From assembly GCF_023612095.1 (NCBI RefSeq), contig NZ_CP086235.1, positions 4,225,001-4,288,000 of the forward strand: DNA of 63,000 nucleotides, written 5' to 3'. Origin of the DNA: Cytobacillus firmus (GTDB taxonomy: Bacteria > Bacillota > Bacilli > Bacillales > Cytobacillaceae). A program made the position numbers and the translations under genes. Shown here one piece after another: positions 26,307 to 36,235 of this stretch (its first letter is position 1; every line of letters starts with the position of its first letter). The notes under the pieces were generated by a model. The model worked only from the letters and a program-made list of their open reading frames with translations. It made no database searches and was not told the DNA's origin.

Positions 26307-29142
26307 AAGCCTGGTCCTCATCCCTCTTAGTACGCAGGTCCTTTATCGACCGGACTGCAAATGGAATGATGGCAAGGAAGGCAATAATGCCAAGCAGTAT
26401 GAGGATGGCCGGAATAAACAGGGACTGTGAGTCATACTGAATGGACATATATACCTTGGACATTGGGTCTTCATAGTTAATATTCGGTGCTGTAAGAGCA
26501 AGGAACGGACTGATGAAGAAGGCGATGAGCCCTACACTCAGAATCCATCCTGCCAAATTGCCGATCTTGAACCCTGCCAGTACAATGGCTGAGGCTGCCG
26601 TCAGCAGCAATATGGTGAAAATGGTCCATTCAATTGCGCGATCCTGTTCCATTGAGTAAATATTGAGGCCGAATATGCTGATAATCAGACCAACAATAAG
26701 ATTCAGCAGCACAAACATGGAAACATGTACAAGCATTGGCGCATTTTTGAAATAATGGCTGAAGTATCCGATCATTAAGCTGCTGAGCAGGATAATGGCC
26801 AATACGACAACCGGCGGCAGCTTGCTTTCCTCTTTCTTGGCAGCTGTTTCTCCGCTGATTTGAAGCGGGCTGGATAATTGCTCGTATACCGGACCATTCT
26901 TTTGGCCATTCACATAAGTGTTTCCAAGAAGATTGTAAATATCATCCCGGAACATCTGAGTTGTCTCTACGTTCGAACCCCACTTGGAATTCAGTGTATC
27001 TGCATCCTGCTGGACACTTTGCACCTTTTGCTCAAGCTCGTTTGTATAGGATACGATATTGCTCTGATTTTCTCCGATAGATCCAACAAGATCATTGATC
27101 ATCAGCATTCTTTGGCTGATTCCCTCTTGTTTGACCATAACGGAAGTTCCGTTAATGCCATCGACAGGCATTTGGGTATTGGCTGATAATAACTGAATGT
27201 TATCCATAACAGCTATTGCACTTTCCTGCAGTGCAGATAAGTCTGATTGCATAGCAGATTGCTGCTCTTCCATTCGCTGGCTGTAATCATTAAAGAATGC
27301 AGCAACCTGATTATCAAGACCTGTAAGCTGTTCCTCAGAATAAGGGATGGATGTATTCAATTCATCCCAAACCTTCTGTTCATCCTCGTTCACCTTTACA
27401 ATTGGATTCAACTTTTCTATAAAGGTTTTAAGTTTCTCAGGATTATAGTTAATGGATGACCCAACAGTTCCTTCGAATCTTCCGAGTGCAGAATAATATT
27501 CCATCATTTTTGAAGGAATGGCATAGATAATTGGCTGGTTAAACACTTCAGTTAACTTCGCCTTGCTTTCGCTGTCTAAATTTAATTCAAGAATTTTATT
27601 TTCTTTCTGATCGATTAAACCAATTAAAGATGAAAAATCTCCGGAATTGCTTAGCTGCTGAATCAAATTTTTGTTCTCTTCAACCAGCTTATTATAGTCT
27701 TCAACCAATTTTCCGTTTTGAGCAAACAATTCATCGTTTGCAGCCTTTAGTTCATCCACTACTTTCTGCAGAGGATTTGCTTCTGTGTCATTCACAGAAA
27801 TTTTCTGCTCTACATTAAGCAAACGCTGGGAAAGCTTCGGCAGGCTTGCGACTGCTGCGGCAGCTTGCTCCGGTGTTCCTTCAATGGTTTCAAGCGAAGA
27901 CTTAATCGTGTTTATTTCATTGGCAATAGCCTGCAATTCTGCTCTCTCATTTTCCAGGCCGGGAATTGATGGAATGGCTGTATTCGGATTCGTGTTAGCA
28001 GCTGTCTGCTTTTCAGCATAACTTTTGTTTGAAGCCGATGACGCTGTCCCTGGATTTCCGGCAGACGTACCTTTTGACAATTCCTGCTTCAAAGAAGCTA
28101 TGTTTGCCTCGGATTGGCTTAGGGTATTTCGTTCTTGTTCCATAAGATAATTAATCAATTCTTCTCTTTGTCTATCCACTTGTGAAGTGCGGATAGCAGA
28201 GAGGCTGCTGAATGTCTCACTGTTTTCTTTTAGCTGAGACTCAACTGAATCAAGTGTGCTTGAAAGCTGCTCACCGCCTTCATTCAGTGCGGCTAATGAT
28301 TCAGAGTACTGCGGATCATGTTTCCCGGTTAGGGCCTGTATATTTAGCACACTTTCATCCTGCAGCTTCTGAAGAGTTTCCCGCTGTGCATCCTGATATT
28401 CCCGGTATTGGTCAACATATTGAACAAATCCGGCAAGACTCTCTTCAAATTGAGTAAGGTTATTTTCACCCTCTGAAGTACTCTCTGCTGCTGTCTTCAC
28501 TGTCGACTGAATGCTCTCCAGCATATTGCGCTGCTGTTCGATTTCCGCTGCCAGGTTCTTTGAACTGGGCTTATAGAAAGCGAGCATGGCATTCTGGAAG
28601 TCTATTTCTTTTTGTAAAATGGTATCGAACTGGGATTTCACATTTTCCAGGTCCTGTGATACATAGGTCCAGTACAAGGTTGAAATCTTTCCATTCACAC
28701 GGTTGGTGGCTGTCTGAATCTCGCGCAAAACCTTTTCTCGGTTCAGTGAGTTCAGCTGGTTCTGTACCGTAAATTCAAAATTTGCTTTTTCAGGCTGCTG
28801 GCTTTCATAGGACATGATGTTCTTTGAAAAGTTGGAAGGAATATAAACGACTGCGTCATACTTGGTATTTCTCAAGCCATTTTCTGCAGCACTTCTGCCT
28901 ATGACAGTCCACTCATATTGTGAACCGTCTTCGAGAATTGATGTTATTTCCTCTCCAAAATCAAGAGATTTATCTTCTTTGTCAGCTCCTGTATCTTCAT
29001 TAACAACTGCTATGGTTCTTGTGGCATTCTCCCTGACCAGCAGAGGATTATCGCCAATGGTGCCAAAAAAGATGGCTGGCGCGGCGATAATCAGAAGCAT
29101 CACCAAAACCATTTTCACGATGTATTTTGTTTTGGCTGTCAT
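26296..29142 (-). CDS. esaA: Type VII secretion protein EsaA/YueB
   Basis: 948 residues. One N-terminal membrane helix (about 8-30), a very long extracellular part rich in coiled coil (about 50-750; heptad-like Leu/Glu/Gln stretches and the Asn/Ser-rich tracts near 370), and about six C-terminal membrane helices (770-940). This matches YueB, the T7SSb surface protein that in B. subtilis is also the receptor of phage SPP1. The ATG overlaps the essC stop by four bases (ATGA), showing translational coupling. The extracellular portion is where strain variation is expected. Confidence 0.9.
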   Translation of the reverse strand: MTAKTKYIVKMVLVMLLIIAAPAIFFGTIGDNPLLVRENATRTIAVVNEDTGADKEDKSLDFGEEITSILEDGSQYEWTVIGRSAAENGLRNTKYDAVVYIPSNFSKNIMSYESQQPEKANFEFTVQNQLNSLNREKVLREIQTATNRVNGKISTLYWTYVSQDLENVKSQFDTILQKEIDFQNAMLAFYKPSSKNLAAEIEQQRNMLESIQSTVKTAAESTSEGENNLTQFEESLAGFVQYVDQYREYQDAQRETLQKLQDESVLNIQALTGKHDPQYSESLAALNEGGEQLSSTLDSVESQLKENSETFSSLSAIRTSQVDRQREELINYLMEQERNTLSQSEANIASLKQELSKGTSAGNPGTASSASNKSYAEKQTAANTNPNTAIPSIPGLENERAELQAIANEINTIKSSLETIEGTPEQAAAAVASLPKLSQRLLNVEQKISVNDTEANPLQKVVDELKAANDELFAQNGKLVEDYNKLVEENKNLIQQLSNSGDFSSLIGLIDQKENKILELNLDSESKAKLTEVFNQPIIYAIPSKMMEYYSALGRFEGTVGSSINYNPEKLKTFIEKLNPIVKVNEDEQKVWDELNTSIPYSEEQLTGLDNQVAAFFNDYSQRMEEQQSAMQSDLSALQESAIAVMDNIQLLSANTQMPVDGINGTSVMVKQEGISQRMLMINDLVGSIGENQSNIVSYTNELEQKVQSVQQDADTLNSKWGSNVETTQMFRDDIYNLLGNTYVNGQKNGPVYEQLSSPLQISGETAAKKEESKLPPVVVLAIILLSSLMIGYFSHYFKNAPMLVHVSMFVLLNLIVGLIISIFGLNIYSMEQDRAIEWTIFTILLLTAASAIVLAGFKIGNLAGWILSVGLIAFFISPFLALTAPNINYEDPMSKVYMSIQYDSQSLFIPAILILLGIIAFLAIIPFAVRSIKDLRTKRDEDQAYEA

Positions 29143-32100
29143 GCTAAGACCTTCCTTTCAGTGGCACATAAAGGAATTTGAATTTTTAATTCCTTTCCGT
29201 TTATAACGTAATAACCATATCCCGGCTGTATCTCTGCCTCTTTCCGGTCGTATGGAAGGGTAAAGAGTGTCTGCTCTGATTTTTTCATCAGAACGACCGC
29301 CTGGCGGATCTGTTTGATTTCTGCCGTTAAGGAATCGTATCCTTTCGTCAGTTCATTATTGCTGCCTGTCACGATGACACTAAAGCCAAGATGGCTTCCA
29401 TTTTTCATCAGCCTTGCCATTCTCTCCTGCAGGCTGTTATCCAATGTCTGTGCAAAACGGGAGTATCCATCCACAGCCAGCACGATCGGCGAAAACGCTA
29501 TATCTGTATTGCCATGCTGGATTGCATTAAGATATTCTTTTTCCCTTTGGGATAACTGTTCTTCCGCCTTTGCTGCCCAATCGCTGATCTGTTCCTTTGT
29601 CTCGATATAGACTGACTTTTCCTCACTCGCATAGGATGATAATCCTCTGTCAAAGGAATCGAAAATACCAACAGATTCAGCCCCCTGAGCTAGCATTTGA
29701 TTAATCATGAGCTTAAGGACATTTGTCTTTCCTTTTTGGGCCTGCCCAAGGATAATGCAATGCTTCGTTTTATTGAAGTTTGCATACACAGGTTTGACGG
29801 ATTCTTCATCAAGGCCAATTGGTACAAGTCCCGGCTGAGTCTCTCCCGCAGTGTAACGGGTAAAGTTAACCGTATTAAGCTCTGCCGGAAGCATCGGCAC
29901 CTCTTCAGGCTGACTGCAGTCTTTGTATTTCTCCTTCAGCTCCTGAATGTCAGCCCGGATCGATTCCATGATCTCGAAATCGTCCCTGCCCTCTGCCGGC
30001 AGGAATACCTGTGAAAAATAGGCCTCTTCCATTTTAATAATGGCTCTTCCCGGTATTGGCTCAGGTGCGAAAGGAACCCTTCCCAGAACGGAGTAAGCCT
30101 CGCTGCTGTCCATCAGATAATGGACCACTTTTGTTTTGAGGTTATTCATGAGCGACTGCCGGATTGAATTGATCCGCGTCGCAGCGAAAATCATATAGAT
30201 TCCGAGTGACTGTCCATCCCTGGCAATCTGATTAATTTGCGTTTCAAGCTCCTGCATTTCCTCTTTTACAAGATCGAAATTATCAAATGTGATATAGACG
30301 AGCGGCAATTTTTCATTGCTCATCGAATTGTACATCTTAATTCCGCTGACTTCCTGCTGCTGGAATAATAGCTTTCTGCGGGCAATTTCATCCTTGATCA
30401 GATTCATGAACTTTTCAATTTTGCGCTCTTCATCCATCAGGAAGAAATCGGCCGTATGCGGCAGTTGCCTTAACGGAAGGAGTGAACCATTGCCAAAATC
30501 GAAAATATAATAATGTGCTTCTTCAGGAGACCGCTTTTCGGCAATGCTTAGCAGTAGTGTCATAATCGTATGGGATTTTCCATAACCGGAGGAGCCGAAC
30601 ACCCCTACATTTCCATCCTCTATGATTTGATAGCTTAATGGATACTGGCTCTGCTTCTCAGGCTCATCCACCATTCCTAAATGAATTTCATTATTCTCCT
30701 CAGCGCGATAAAGCTTCCTGCTTAAGCGCCCTTCAAGAGGAGGAAGCCATGGACTTCTAAGTTTCGTAATGCCCATCGAGGACTGTGCTGCTTCAATCTC
30801 TTCCACAACTGCTTCAATTTCTGTTTTTCCGCCTTTTTTCTTCCCTTGGCGTGAATTCACATCCGATAATGGAACAAGACCCAGGTCGGTTACAATAGCA
30901 ATCTCATCCTCTGTCTCAGAAGAGTCTTCCAGATAAGGGGCTCCGCTCCATGCAGATTGGAACAGTTCATAGACTTCATTATTGCCGACCTGCAGATAGC
31001 CGCGGCCGGTTACGGTAATAGCAGCAGCATCGCCGTTTTTAATGATTTCCCGGCTGTCATCTGTGTCCTGAACCTTTAAAGCCACCCTAAAGCGGGCATT
31101 ACTCCAGATCTGTTCGTCAATGACACCGCCCGGCTTTTGGGTGGCCAGAATTAAATGGACTCCCAGGCTTCGGCCGATTCGGGCTGCACTGACAAGCTCT
31201 CTGATGAATTCGGGTTCTTCACTCTTAAGCTCCGCAAACTCATCGGAAATCAAAAACAGATGAGGAAGCGGCTCCTTTGCCATATTGTTTTTATAAAGGT
31301 CTGTGTAATCGTTTATATGATTTACCTGATATTCATCAAAAAGCCTTTGCCGCCTTTTCAATTCACTTTTGATGGAGGCAAGCGCTCTTGAACTGAAGTT
31401 CTTGCTGCCTTCAATATTCGTAATCGTCCCCAGAAGATGCGGCATGTTCTTAAACGGCTGGGCCATGCCCCCACCTTTGTAGTCAATCAGCAGGAAAGCG
31501 ACCTCGTGGGGATGGAAGTGAACAGCAAGTGAAAGAATATACGTCTGCAGAAATTCACTTTTTCCCGATCCCGTTGTCCCGGCCAGCAAACCGTGCGGGC
31601 CATGCGCCTTTTCATGAAGATTCAATAGCGACAGGTCTTCCTTTCCTTTTAAGCCGATTGGAACCGCCAGGGATTTGGAAGACTCTTTTGTAAGCCAGTT
31701 CTCTTTGATCGGAAGTTTCCCTACTTCTTTTACTTTCATCATTTCCAGGAAGGAAACGCTATTTGGAATGGAATTGGTCATTCCAACCTGATGATCAAGC
31801 GTTCTTAACAGACGGGAAAATTCCTCATTTCCCTTCTTCTGATGAGCATCAAGCTTAAATGGGATGCTCACGGCCTTTTTGTCCTGAATCAGAATGTCCC
31901 CCTCTTCCTGATTGACATATCTGACAAGGGTTTGAATATTATCATGCAGGCTTTCCTTTGAGTCTGCTGCAAAGATCACGGAGATTCCCATATTGGAGTG
32001 GTCGCCCTCCAAATATTCCAATATCACATGATCTGCAATCAGCTGATGATTGGCTATGATGAACACGAGATGAGGCGAATACACCTGCTTCTCTTTATTT

Positions 32101-33611
32101 TCATCCAAATCCCTTTCGCGCAGGATTTCATAAAGGGAAGACAGCAGCTGATCCCTCGTTTGTTCGTTATAAATCAGCCCTTTTGCATGTGCATGCGGCA
32201 TCTGGAAATGTGGAAGCCATTTGAGCCATTCCCATTTTTTATATTCTTTTTCATTAAAAATAAATACGAACCGCACATCATGGTAGCTGTGGAAAAAGGC
32301 CAACTGCCCAATGATCTGGTGTATCTCATTTTTAACAGCCGACTCTTTTCCGATCAGCCCGATTGGCCCCTTGGCAAGGTCAGCCACCACAGGCACATTT
32401 CTAACTTCCTTATACACTTTCTCCATTTGCTGTGACTGTTCAAGAAGATCATCGATTTCACGGTTTGACATATCCCCTGAGCTTACCTTAACTTCATAGC
32501 TCGCAGGCACATTTCCGGTACCCAGTCTGAATTGAAGGAAGTCAAAGCTCTGCAGAGGCCGCTCCCAAATGCGGTCAGATATATGGCCCGTAAAATATTT
32601 CATTTTCTCAAAAGACGGAAAGTGGAATTCCAGAACATGCTTCTGCTGGTCAGACAATGCCTGCAGCTCTTTTCGCTTCTCTTCCAGATAGGCAGTATAA
32701 ACTCGATGCCTGCGCTCTTTCCGCTTTTTTTGATTGCTTTTGTCCTTAAAGTACTGGACGGTGGATGTCACTAAAGTGGTCATGAACATGACCATGGAAA
32801 TGATAATAAAAATCCCTCTTGGCTGAACCAAAGCCACGATACCCATTACAACCAGCATAATCAGCGGCGGCATGATAATCAGCCATAACCCCCTGCCTGA
32901 ATCATCCGGCTCCTGTGATGGAAAGGATAGGGAAACCTTCTCATCCGGCATTTCATAGATCATTCTTGGCGTTCTCCGGTAGAGCGGATATTTCTTTGCC
33001 ATCTCAGATTGCGGCCTGATGGTAATGGGAAGCTTTGATTCATAGTATTCAAAGCTATCAATCTGGAAAAGATCCTCTTCTATTATTCTTATAGACATAA
33101 AGGGGAAGAACAGCACATCTCCCATTTCAAGGAAAGTCCTCTCTTCAACTCTTTTTCCATTTATATAAAGCTGCCCTGAACCCGGCTCTGCCATCCAGCC
33201 CTTTTTGGTTCTTATCAGATCAAAAGACTGGCTGGCTTCCATTAAAATACCGTTCTTTTTATAAATGGAAGCATCCGGGTTATCAGAGGAAATCTCTATT
33301 TCCCTTTGATAGCCGGAGTAGTAGGTTTGGCTTTTAAGGGCTTCAGAGGTTACTATTATCGTCAGGATTTCCCCCGCATCATTTATGTGAAAGGGTTCTC
33401 CATCGTTCAGCCTTCCGAGAACCGACTCATTCTGCCTAACTTCATAGAAGCTGTCGTGCTTTTCTATGGACACAATTCCTTTTGTAAAAGGAAATACCCT
33501 TATTGTCACCAGCTGTTCGAGCTCAGGACCGATGGTGATCCTGCCGCTTTTTTCAATTGGCATAGACAGCTGCTGGCAGTAATCGCTGTAAAACAACCAT
33601 AACTGTTCCAT
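29139..33611 (-). CDS. essC: Type VII secretion ATPase EssC (YukBA)
   Basis: 1490 residues, the FtsK/SpoIIIE-type motor of the T7SSb. N-terminal FHA-like domains (about 1-180), two membrane helices (about 235-285), then ATPase 1 with Walker A GTTGSGKSEF (about 675) and LFLISDEFAEL. ATPase 2 has GSSGYGKSHT (about 1005). A degenerate ATPase 3 has GQAQKGKTNV (about 1287). Length matches YukBA/EssC. AGGAGG precedes the ATG at 33611. The order essB-essC-esaA-essA is the standard Bacillus arrangement. Confidence 0.95.
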   Translation of the reverse strand: MEQLWLFYSDYCQQLSMPIEKSGRITIGPELEQLVTIRVFPFTKGIVSIEKHDSFYEVRQNESVLGRLNDGEPFHINDAGEILTIIVTSEALKSQTYYSGYQREIEISSDNPDASIYKKNGILMEASQSFDLIRTKKGWMAEPGSGQLYINGKRVEERTFLEMGDVLFFPFMSIRIIEEDLFQIDSFEYYESKLPITIRPQSEMAKKYPLYRRTPRMIYEMPDEKVSLSFPSQEPDDSGRGLWLIIMPPLIMLVVMGIVALVQPRGIFIIISMVMFMTTLVTSTVQYFKDKSNQKKRKERRHRVYTAYLEEKRKELQALSDQQKHVLEFHFPSFEKMKYFTGHISDRIWERPLQSFDFLQFRLGTGNVPASYEVKVSSGDMSNREIDDLLEQSQQMEKVYKEVRNVPVVADLAKGPIGLIGKESAVKNEIHQIIGQLAFFHSYHDVRFVFIFNEKEYKKWEWLKWLPHFQMPHAHAKGLIYNEQTRDQLLSSLYEILRERDLDENKEKQVYSPHLVFIIANHQLIADHVILEYLEGDHSNMGISVIFAADSKESLHDNIQTLVRYVNQEEGDILIQDKKAVSIPFKLDAHQKKGNEEFSRLLRTLDHQVGMTNSIPNSVSFLEMMKVKEVGKLPIKENWLTKESSKSLAVPIGLKGKEDLSLLNLHEKAHGPHGLLAGTTGSGKSEFLQTYILSLAVHFHPHEVAFLLIDYKGGGMAQPFKNMPHLLGTITNIEGSKNFSSRALASIKSELKRRQRLFDEYQVNHINDYTDLYKNNMAKEPLPHLFLISDEFAELKSEEPEFIRELVSAARIGRSLGVHLILATQKPGGVIDEQIWSNARFRVALKVQDTDDSREIIKNGDAAAITVTGRGYLQVGNNEVYELFQSAWSGAPYLEDSSETEDEIAIVTDLGLVPLSDVNSRQGKKKGGKTEIEAVVEEIEAAQSSMGITKLRSPWLPPLEGRLSRKLYRAEENNEIHLGMVDEPEKQSQYPLSYQIIEDGNVGVFGSSGYGKSHTIMTLLLSIAEKRSPEEAHYYIFDFGNGSLLPLRQLPHTADFFLMDEERKIEKFMNLIKDEIARRKLLFQQQEVSGIKMYNSMSNEKLPLVYITFDNFDLVKEEMQELETQINQIARDGQSLGIYMIFAATRINSIRQSLMNNLKTKVVHYLMDSSEAYSVLGRVPFAPEPIPGRAIIKMEEAYFSQVFLPAEGRDDFEIMESIRADIQELKEKYKDCSQPEEVPMLPAELNTVNFTRYTAGETQPGLVPIGLDEESVKPVYANFNKTKHCIILGQAQKGKTNVLKLMINQMLAQGAESVGIFDSFDRGLSSYASEEKSVYIETKEQISDWAAKAEEQLSQREKEYLNAIQHGNTDIAFSPIVLAVDGYSRFAQTLDNSLQERMARLMKNGSHLGFSVIVTGSNNELTKGYDSLTAEIKQIRQAVVLMKKSEQTLFTLPYDRKEAEIQPGYGYYVINGKELKIQIPLCATERKVLA

Positions 33612-33631
33612 CTCTCCACCTCCTGTCTATC

Positions 33632-34973
33632 TTAATTTGGCTTTGTCTTTTCTGCCTCTTCCTTCTTCTCGGCAGGCTTTTCAGCAGATGTTTCAGCTGC
33701 CTTTGCATCTGCAGGCTTTTCTTCTTCAGCAGCTTTTTGTTCAGACTCCTGTTTTACTGCCTGTTCATTATTTTCGCTGCTGCTTTGCTCATCCTGAAGC
33801 CGCTGCTCCTCTTCCTCCTGAGCTTTCTGTTCCTCTAAATACTCATCAATTTCTGCTTGAATTTCGTCGATTTTCTGCTGTTTTTCATCGGATTCAAGGC
33901 TATCATCCGCTTTGACAACTTCACGGTACTTAAGCAATGCGAACAGAATTAAATCCCGATCCTCAAGATCCCTCGAGATATCGAGAGCCTCTTTGGCATC
34001 TCCCCTCCCGATGTGAATCCAGTAATGATAGTAAAGGGGATCCGTCTGCAGGGTGATTGTATTTTGGACATTCTCTTTCTGGTCTTCTGTCAATGCTTCA
34101 TTTATTATGTAGGACTGTGCCAGTTCGTACTGTACCACCCTTGGCATCTGATCAATATCATAATTGGATAACTCGGTCACAACTTCACTATATTGGCTTT
34201 TCAGGAAATGCTCCTGGCTATTAATAAAAGCTGCCTGTTTTGGCTGAGTAAAGATAAGGGAATATAGGCTGAAAGCAACGAAAGGCACTAGAGCAATCAG
34301 CAGACCCCATGCCGAATATCTTGTGGCTTTCCACTTTTTGCGGAATCTTGGCATATTCCTTATCTTTCTTTTCAAGCATTTCTATATTAGTCCGGATGAC
34401 TTCTGACAATTCATTTTCATCCTTGGCCTTGATGACACTTGCCGCTGCAGGCGACAATTCAATGGTTTCATGAAGGCTAAGGTAATCCCGGAAAGCGCGA
34501 TTTCCATCTACAGCAGAAGCGATGGTCGCTTTCAATTCCATCCAGAGTTTTTCCTGATTGGTTTCATATGGCGGAAGGCTTTCACTTACACCATAATGAA
34601 GCAAATGCGGTGACAGGCTTTCATCCGCCAAAATGTTTTCAGGACAGATGATGAGATGCAGCCTGGAATACGGATGACTTTTCACAAGCTTCAGGAGCTG
34701 TGAAGAGAAAATCCATCTGCTTTTTTGGTCTTTCTTTTTTAATTTGGAAAAGGTTAAGTAATTTGAGGGAATTTGCAGGACGAGGCGCAGTTCATCCTCT
34801 GTTAAATGGATATCCCTTTTAATAGCTGATTCCATCGCCTGGAGCAATTCCAATTCCGCAGCAGCATCAGCTTTAATTTTCTCTCTTTGGAAAAGAATAG
34901 TAAGGGATTGATGATCTGTTTCGACAACCGCTTCAAGCTGCTCTTCAAGGTAGGTTTGACTCTTTTCTGACAT
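33632..34973 (-). pseudogene. essB: Type VII secretion protein EssB/YukC, split by a frameshift
   Basis: EssB is a bitopic membrane protein with a cytosolic pseudokinase-like domain, one helix and an outer domain. Here the N-terminal domain is in one frame (from ATG 34973; correct to LEKKDKEYAKIP, about residue 210). The membrane helix and C-terminal part (SAWGLLIALVPFVAFSLYSL onward, ending in a Glu/Lys/Ala-rich tail) are in the next frame down to 33632. Removing one base from the five-base run at 34335-34339 joins them as IPQKWKATRYSAWGLL, giving one protein of about 446 residues, the family length. Either a real inactivating mutation of an essential T7SS part, or a homopolymer error. Confidence 0.85.
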
Positions 34974-34987
34974 TTTTAAATGCTCCT

Positions 34988-35227
34988 TTATAAAATTTCG
35001 AAACGGTCCCCAGTGGTAATCCCCTTTTCTGCCAGCTTATCGTTTCCTGACAAAATCATTTGCTTGTTGGGAATTCTGACCCAATATCCTTCCCGGGGCG
35101 ACTGAGGAATAGACTTAGCTTGCCAAACAATATCAACTACTTTTTTAACAGAGTGATAGTTAGATAGACGGAGATCAAAAGGTTCAACTTCATAATGTTT
35201 TAAATCAATTGTTAATTCTATGTACAT
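34988..35227 (-). CDS. yukD: Ubiquitin-like type VII secretion protein YukD/EsaB
   Basis: 79 residues, the same length as B. subtilis YukD, with a ubiquitin-like beta-grasp pattern (MYIELTIDL at the start, GITTGDRFEIL at the end). A cytosolic T7SSb accessory or regulator. The ATG at 35227 has GAGGTG six bases upstream. Lies between yukE and essB in the expected order. Confidence 0.88.
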   Translation of the reverse strand: MYIELTIDLKHYEVEPFDLRLSNYHSVKKVVDIVWQAKSIPQSPREGYWVRIPNKQMILSGNDKLAEKGITTGDRFEIL

Positions 35228-35243
35228 GTTCAACACCTCACTA

Positions 35244-35366
35244 GAAAAGCAGAAGCGCCTCGATCACCCCCGACAAGCACAAGACGAGCCTGACGGAAAG
35301 GCGTTTTTTGCCTTTTTGGGAGGATTGGCTTGTGACCTCGAGGGGGTAGGCGCTGTAGCTAGACAA
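35244..35366. repeat. Imperfect palindromic intergenic repeat
   Basis: The ends are imperfect inverted repeats (AGCAGAAGCGCCT... on the left, AGCTACAGCGCCTA... on the opposite strand at the right), with an inner AAAGGC/GCCTTTTT hairpin. It lies between yukE and yukD, and its GC-rich composition differs from its surroundings. From memory similar elements are dispersed in other Bacillaceae genomes. Only one copy is in this window. Confidence 0.5.
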
Positions 35367-35398
35367 ATTACCAAAGTGAAAATTTGCTAATTTAGTAC

Positions 35399-35438
35399 CA
35401 AAAAAAGAGCGCTTTTCATCCTGTGAATGCAGCGCTCC
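35399..35438 (-). terminator. Terminator after yukE
   Basis: Minus-strand stem GAGCGCT/AGCGCTC followed by TTTTTTTGG, 27 bases below the yukE stop. It would let the abundant substrate YukE be made in excess of the rest of the operon. Confidence 0.85.
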
Positions 35439-35465
35439 TTCTCCACTTAATTGATTCAGATCTAA

Positions 35466-35759
35466 TTAACCGCGGATTTGGCCAGCGATCTGGTTATCAG
35501 CATCTTCAAGAGCTCTTGCAGTATTATTAAGCTGAACAGAAATATCCTCTAATAATTGCTGCATTTGAACAAATGAAGGTCTTAAAGATTGGTATTGTTC
35601 AGCAAACGCTCTGCTTGCTTCCCCTTCCCATGCACCTTCCAGTTCACGAATCATATTATCCAAGCGGACAATCTGATCCCCAACCTGGCTGCTTTCTCCA
35701 TTATAACGGTTAGACATGCCTACTAATTCTGCTGGTGTAACGCGAATAACTCCCGACAT
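35466..35759 (-). CDS. yukE: WXG100 family secreted protein YukE/EsxA
   Basis: 97 residues, helix-turn-helix WXG100 protein with the central motif EGAWEGEASRAF (WEG in place of WXG consensus, still W-x-G) and the C-terminal half following it. Canonical small substrate of the T7SSb, exported as a dimer. ATG 35759 has GGAGAG upstream. First gene of the locus, with its own promoter and terminator. Confidence 0.95.
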   Translation of the reverse strand: MSGVIRVTPAELVGMSNRYNGESSQVGDQIVRLDNMIRELEGAWEGEASRAFAEQYQSLRPSFVQMQQLLEDISVQLNNTARALEDADNQIAGQIRG

Positions 35760-35790
35760 TCAAATCTCTCCTTTTCAATAGGTTACTATT

Positions 35791-35819
35791 ATTGTAAAAA
35801 TACACAATGCAAAGGTCAA
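35791..35819 (-). promoter_or_regulatory. SigA-type promoter of the yuk locus
   Basis: Minus strand: TTGACC, a 17-bp spacer, and TACAAT, 30 bp upstream of the yukE start. The rest of the gap (35820-36187) is A/T-rich. I see no gene or clear operator in it. Confidence 0.75.
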
Positions 35820-36189
35820 TTACTTACTTGCAAAAAATAACAAAACAGTTATTTATACCCACTAATACCCGATTTTTAGATACTTAAACCTGAATTGGTA
35901 TTTTTTTCATAGGTTTTTGCTATTTTTTTGATTTTCAAATTCAAATTTTCTACCTATTTATTACTATCATGGCAGTCAAAACTCGTCAAATCGCTTATAA
36001 ACCCGTGTCGAATTATGTCTGTGGTTTTATTCCTATAAATCTATAAACCCCCACTTGTATTTAGTAGGTAAAATTACCCTGACTTGTAGAATTTAATCAA
36101 ACTTTCTTGAGCCCCATTTTTCCCTAAAATCATCCATACGGCTTATGTAGTTCTTTTGAATCATTTTCCAGAATAAATTTTGGGTTCAT

Positions 36190-36226
36190 TAAGAAAAAAA
36201 GATACAGCAGAATCGCTGTATCTTTT
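36190..36226 (-). terminator. Terminator after the ABC binding-protein gene
   Basis: Minus-strand stem AAAGATACAGC/GCTGTATCTTT with a six-base loop and a T run, about 10 bases below the stop. Confidence 0.9.
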
Positions 36227-36235
36227 AACAACTAT

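Noticed and set aside
31998..32435. Plus-strand 145-codon frame within essC
   Set aside because: Antisense to a strongly conserved gene, no ribosome site, and composition typical of a shadow frame.
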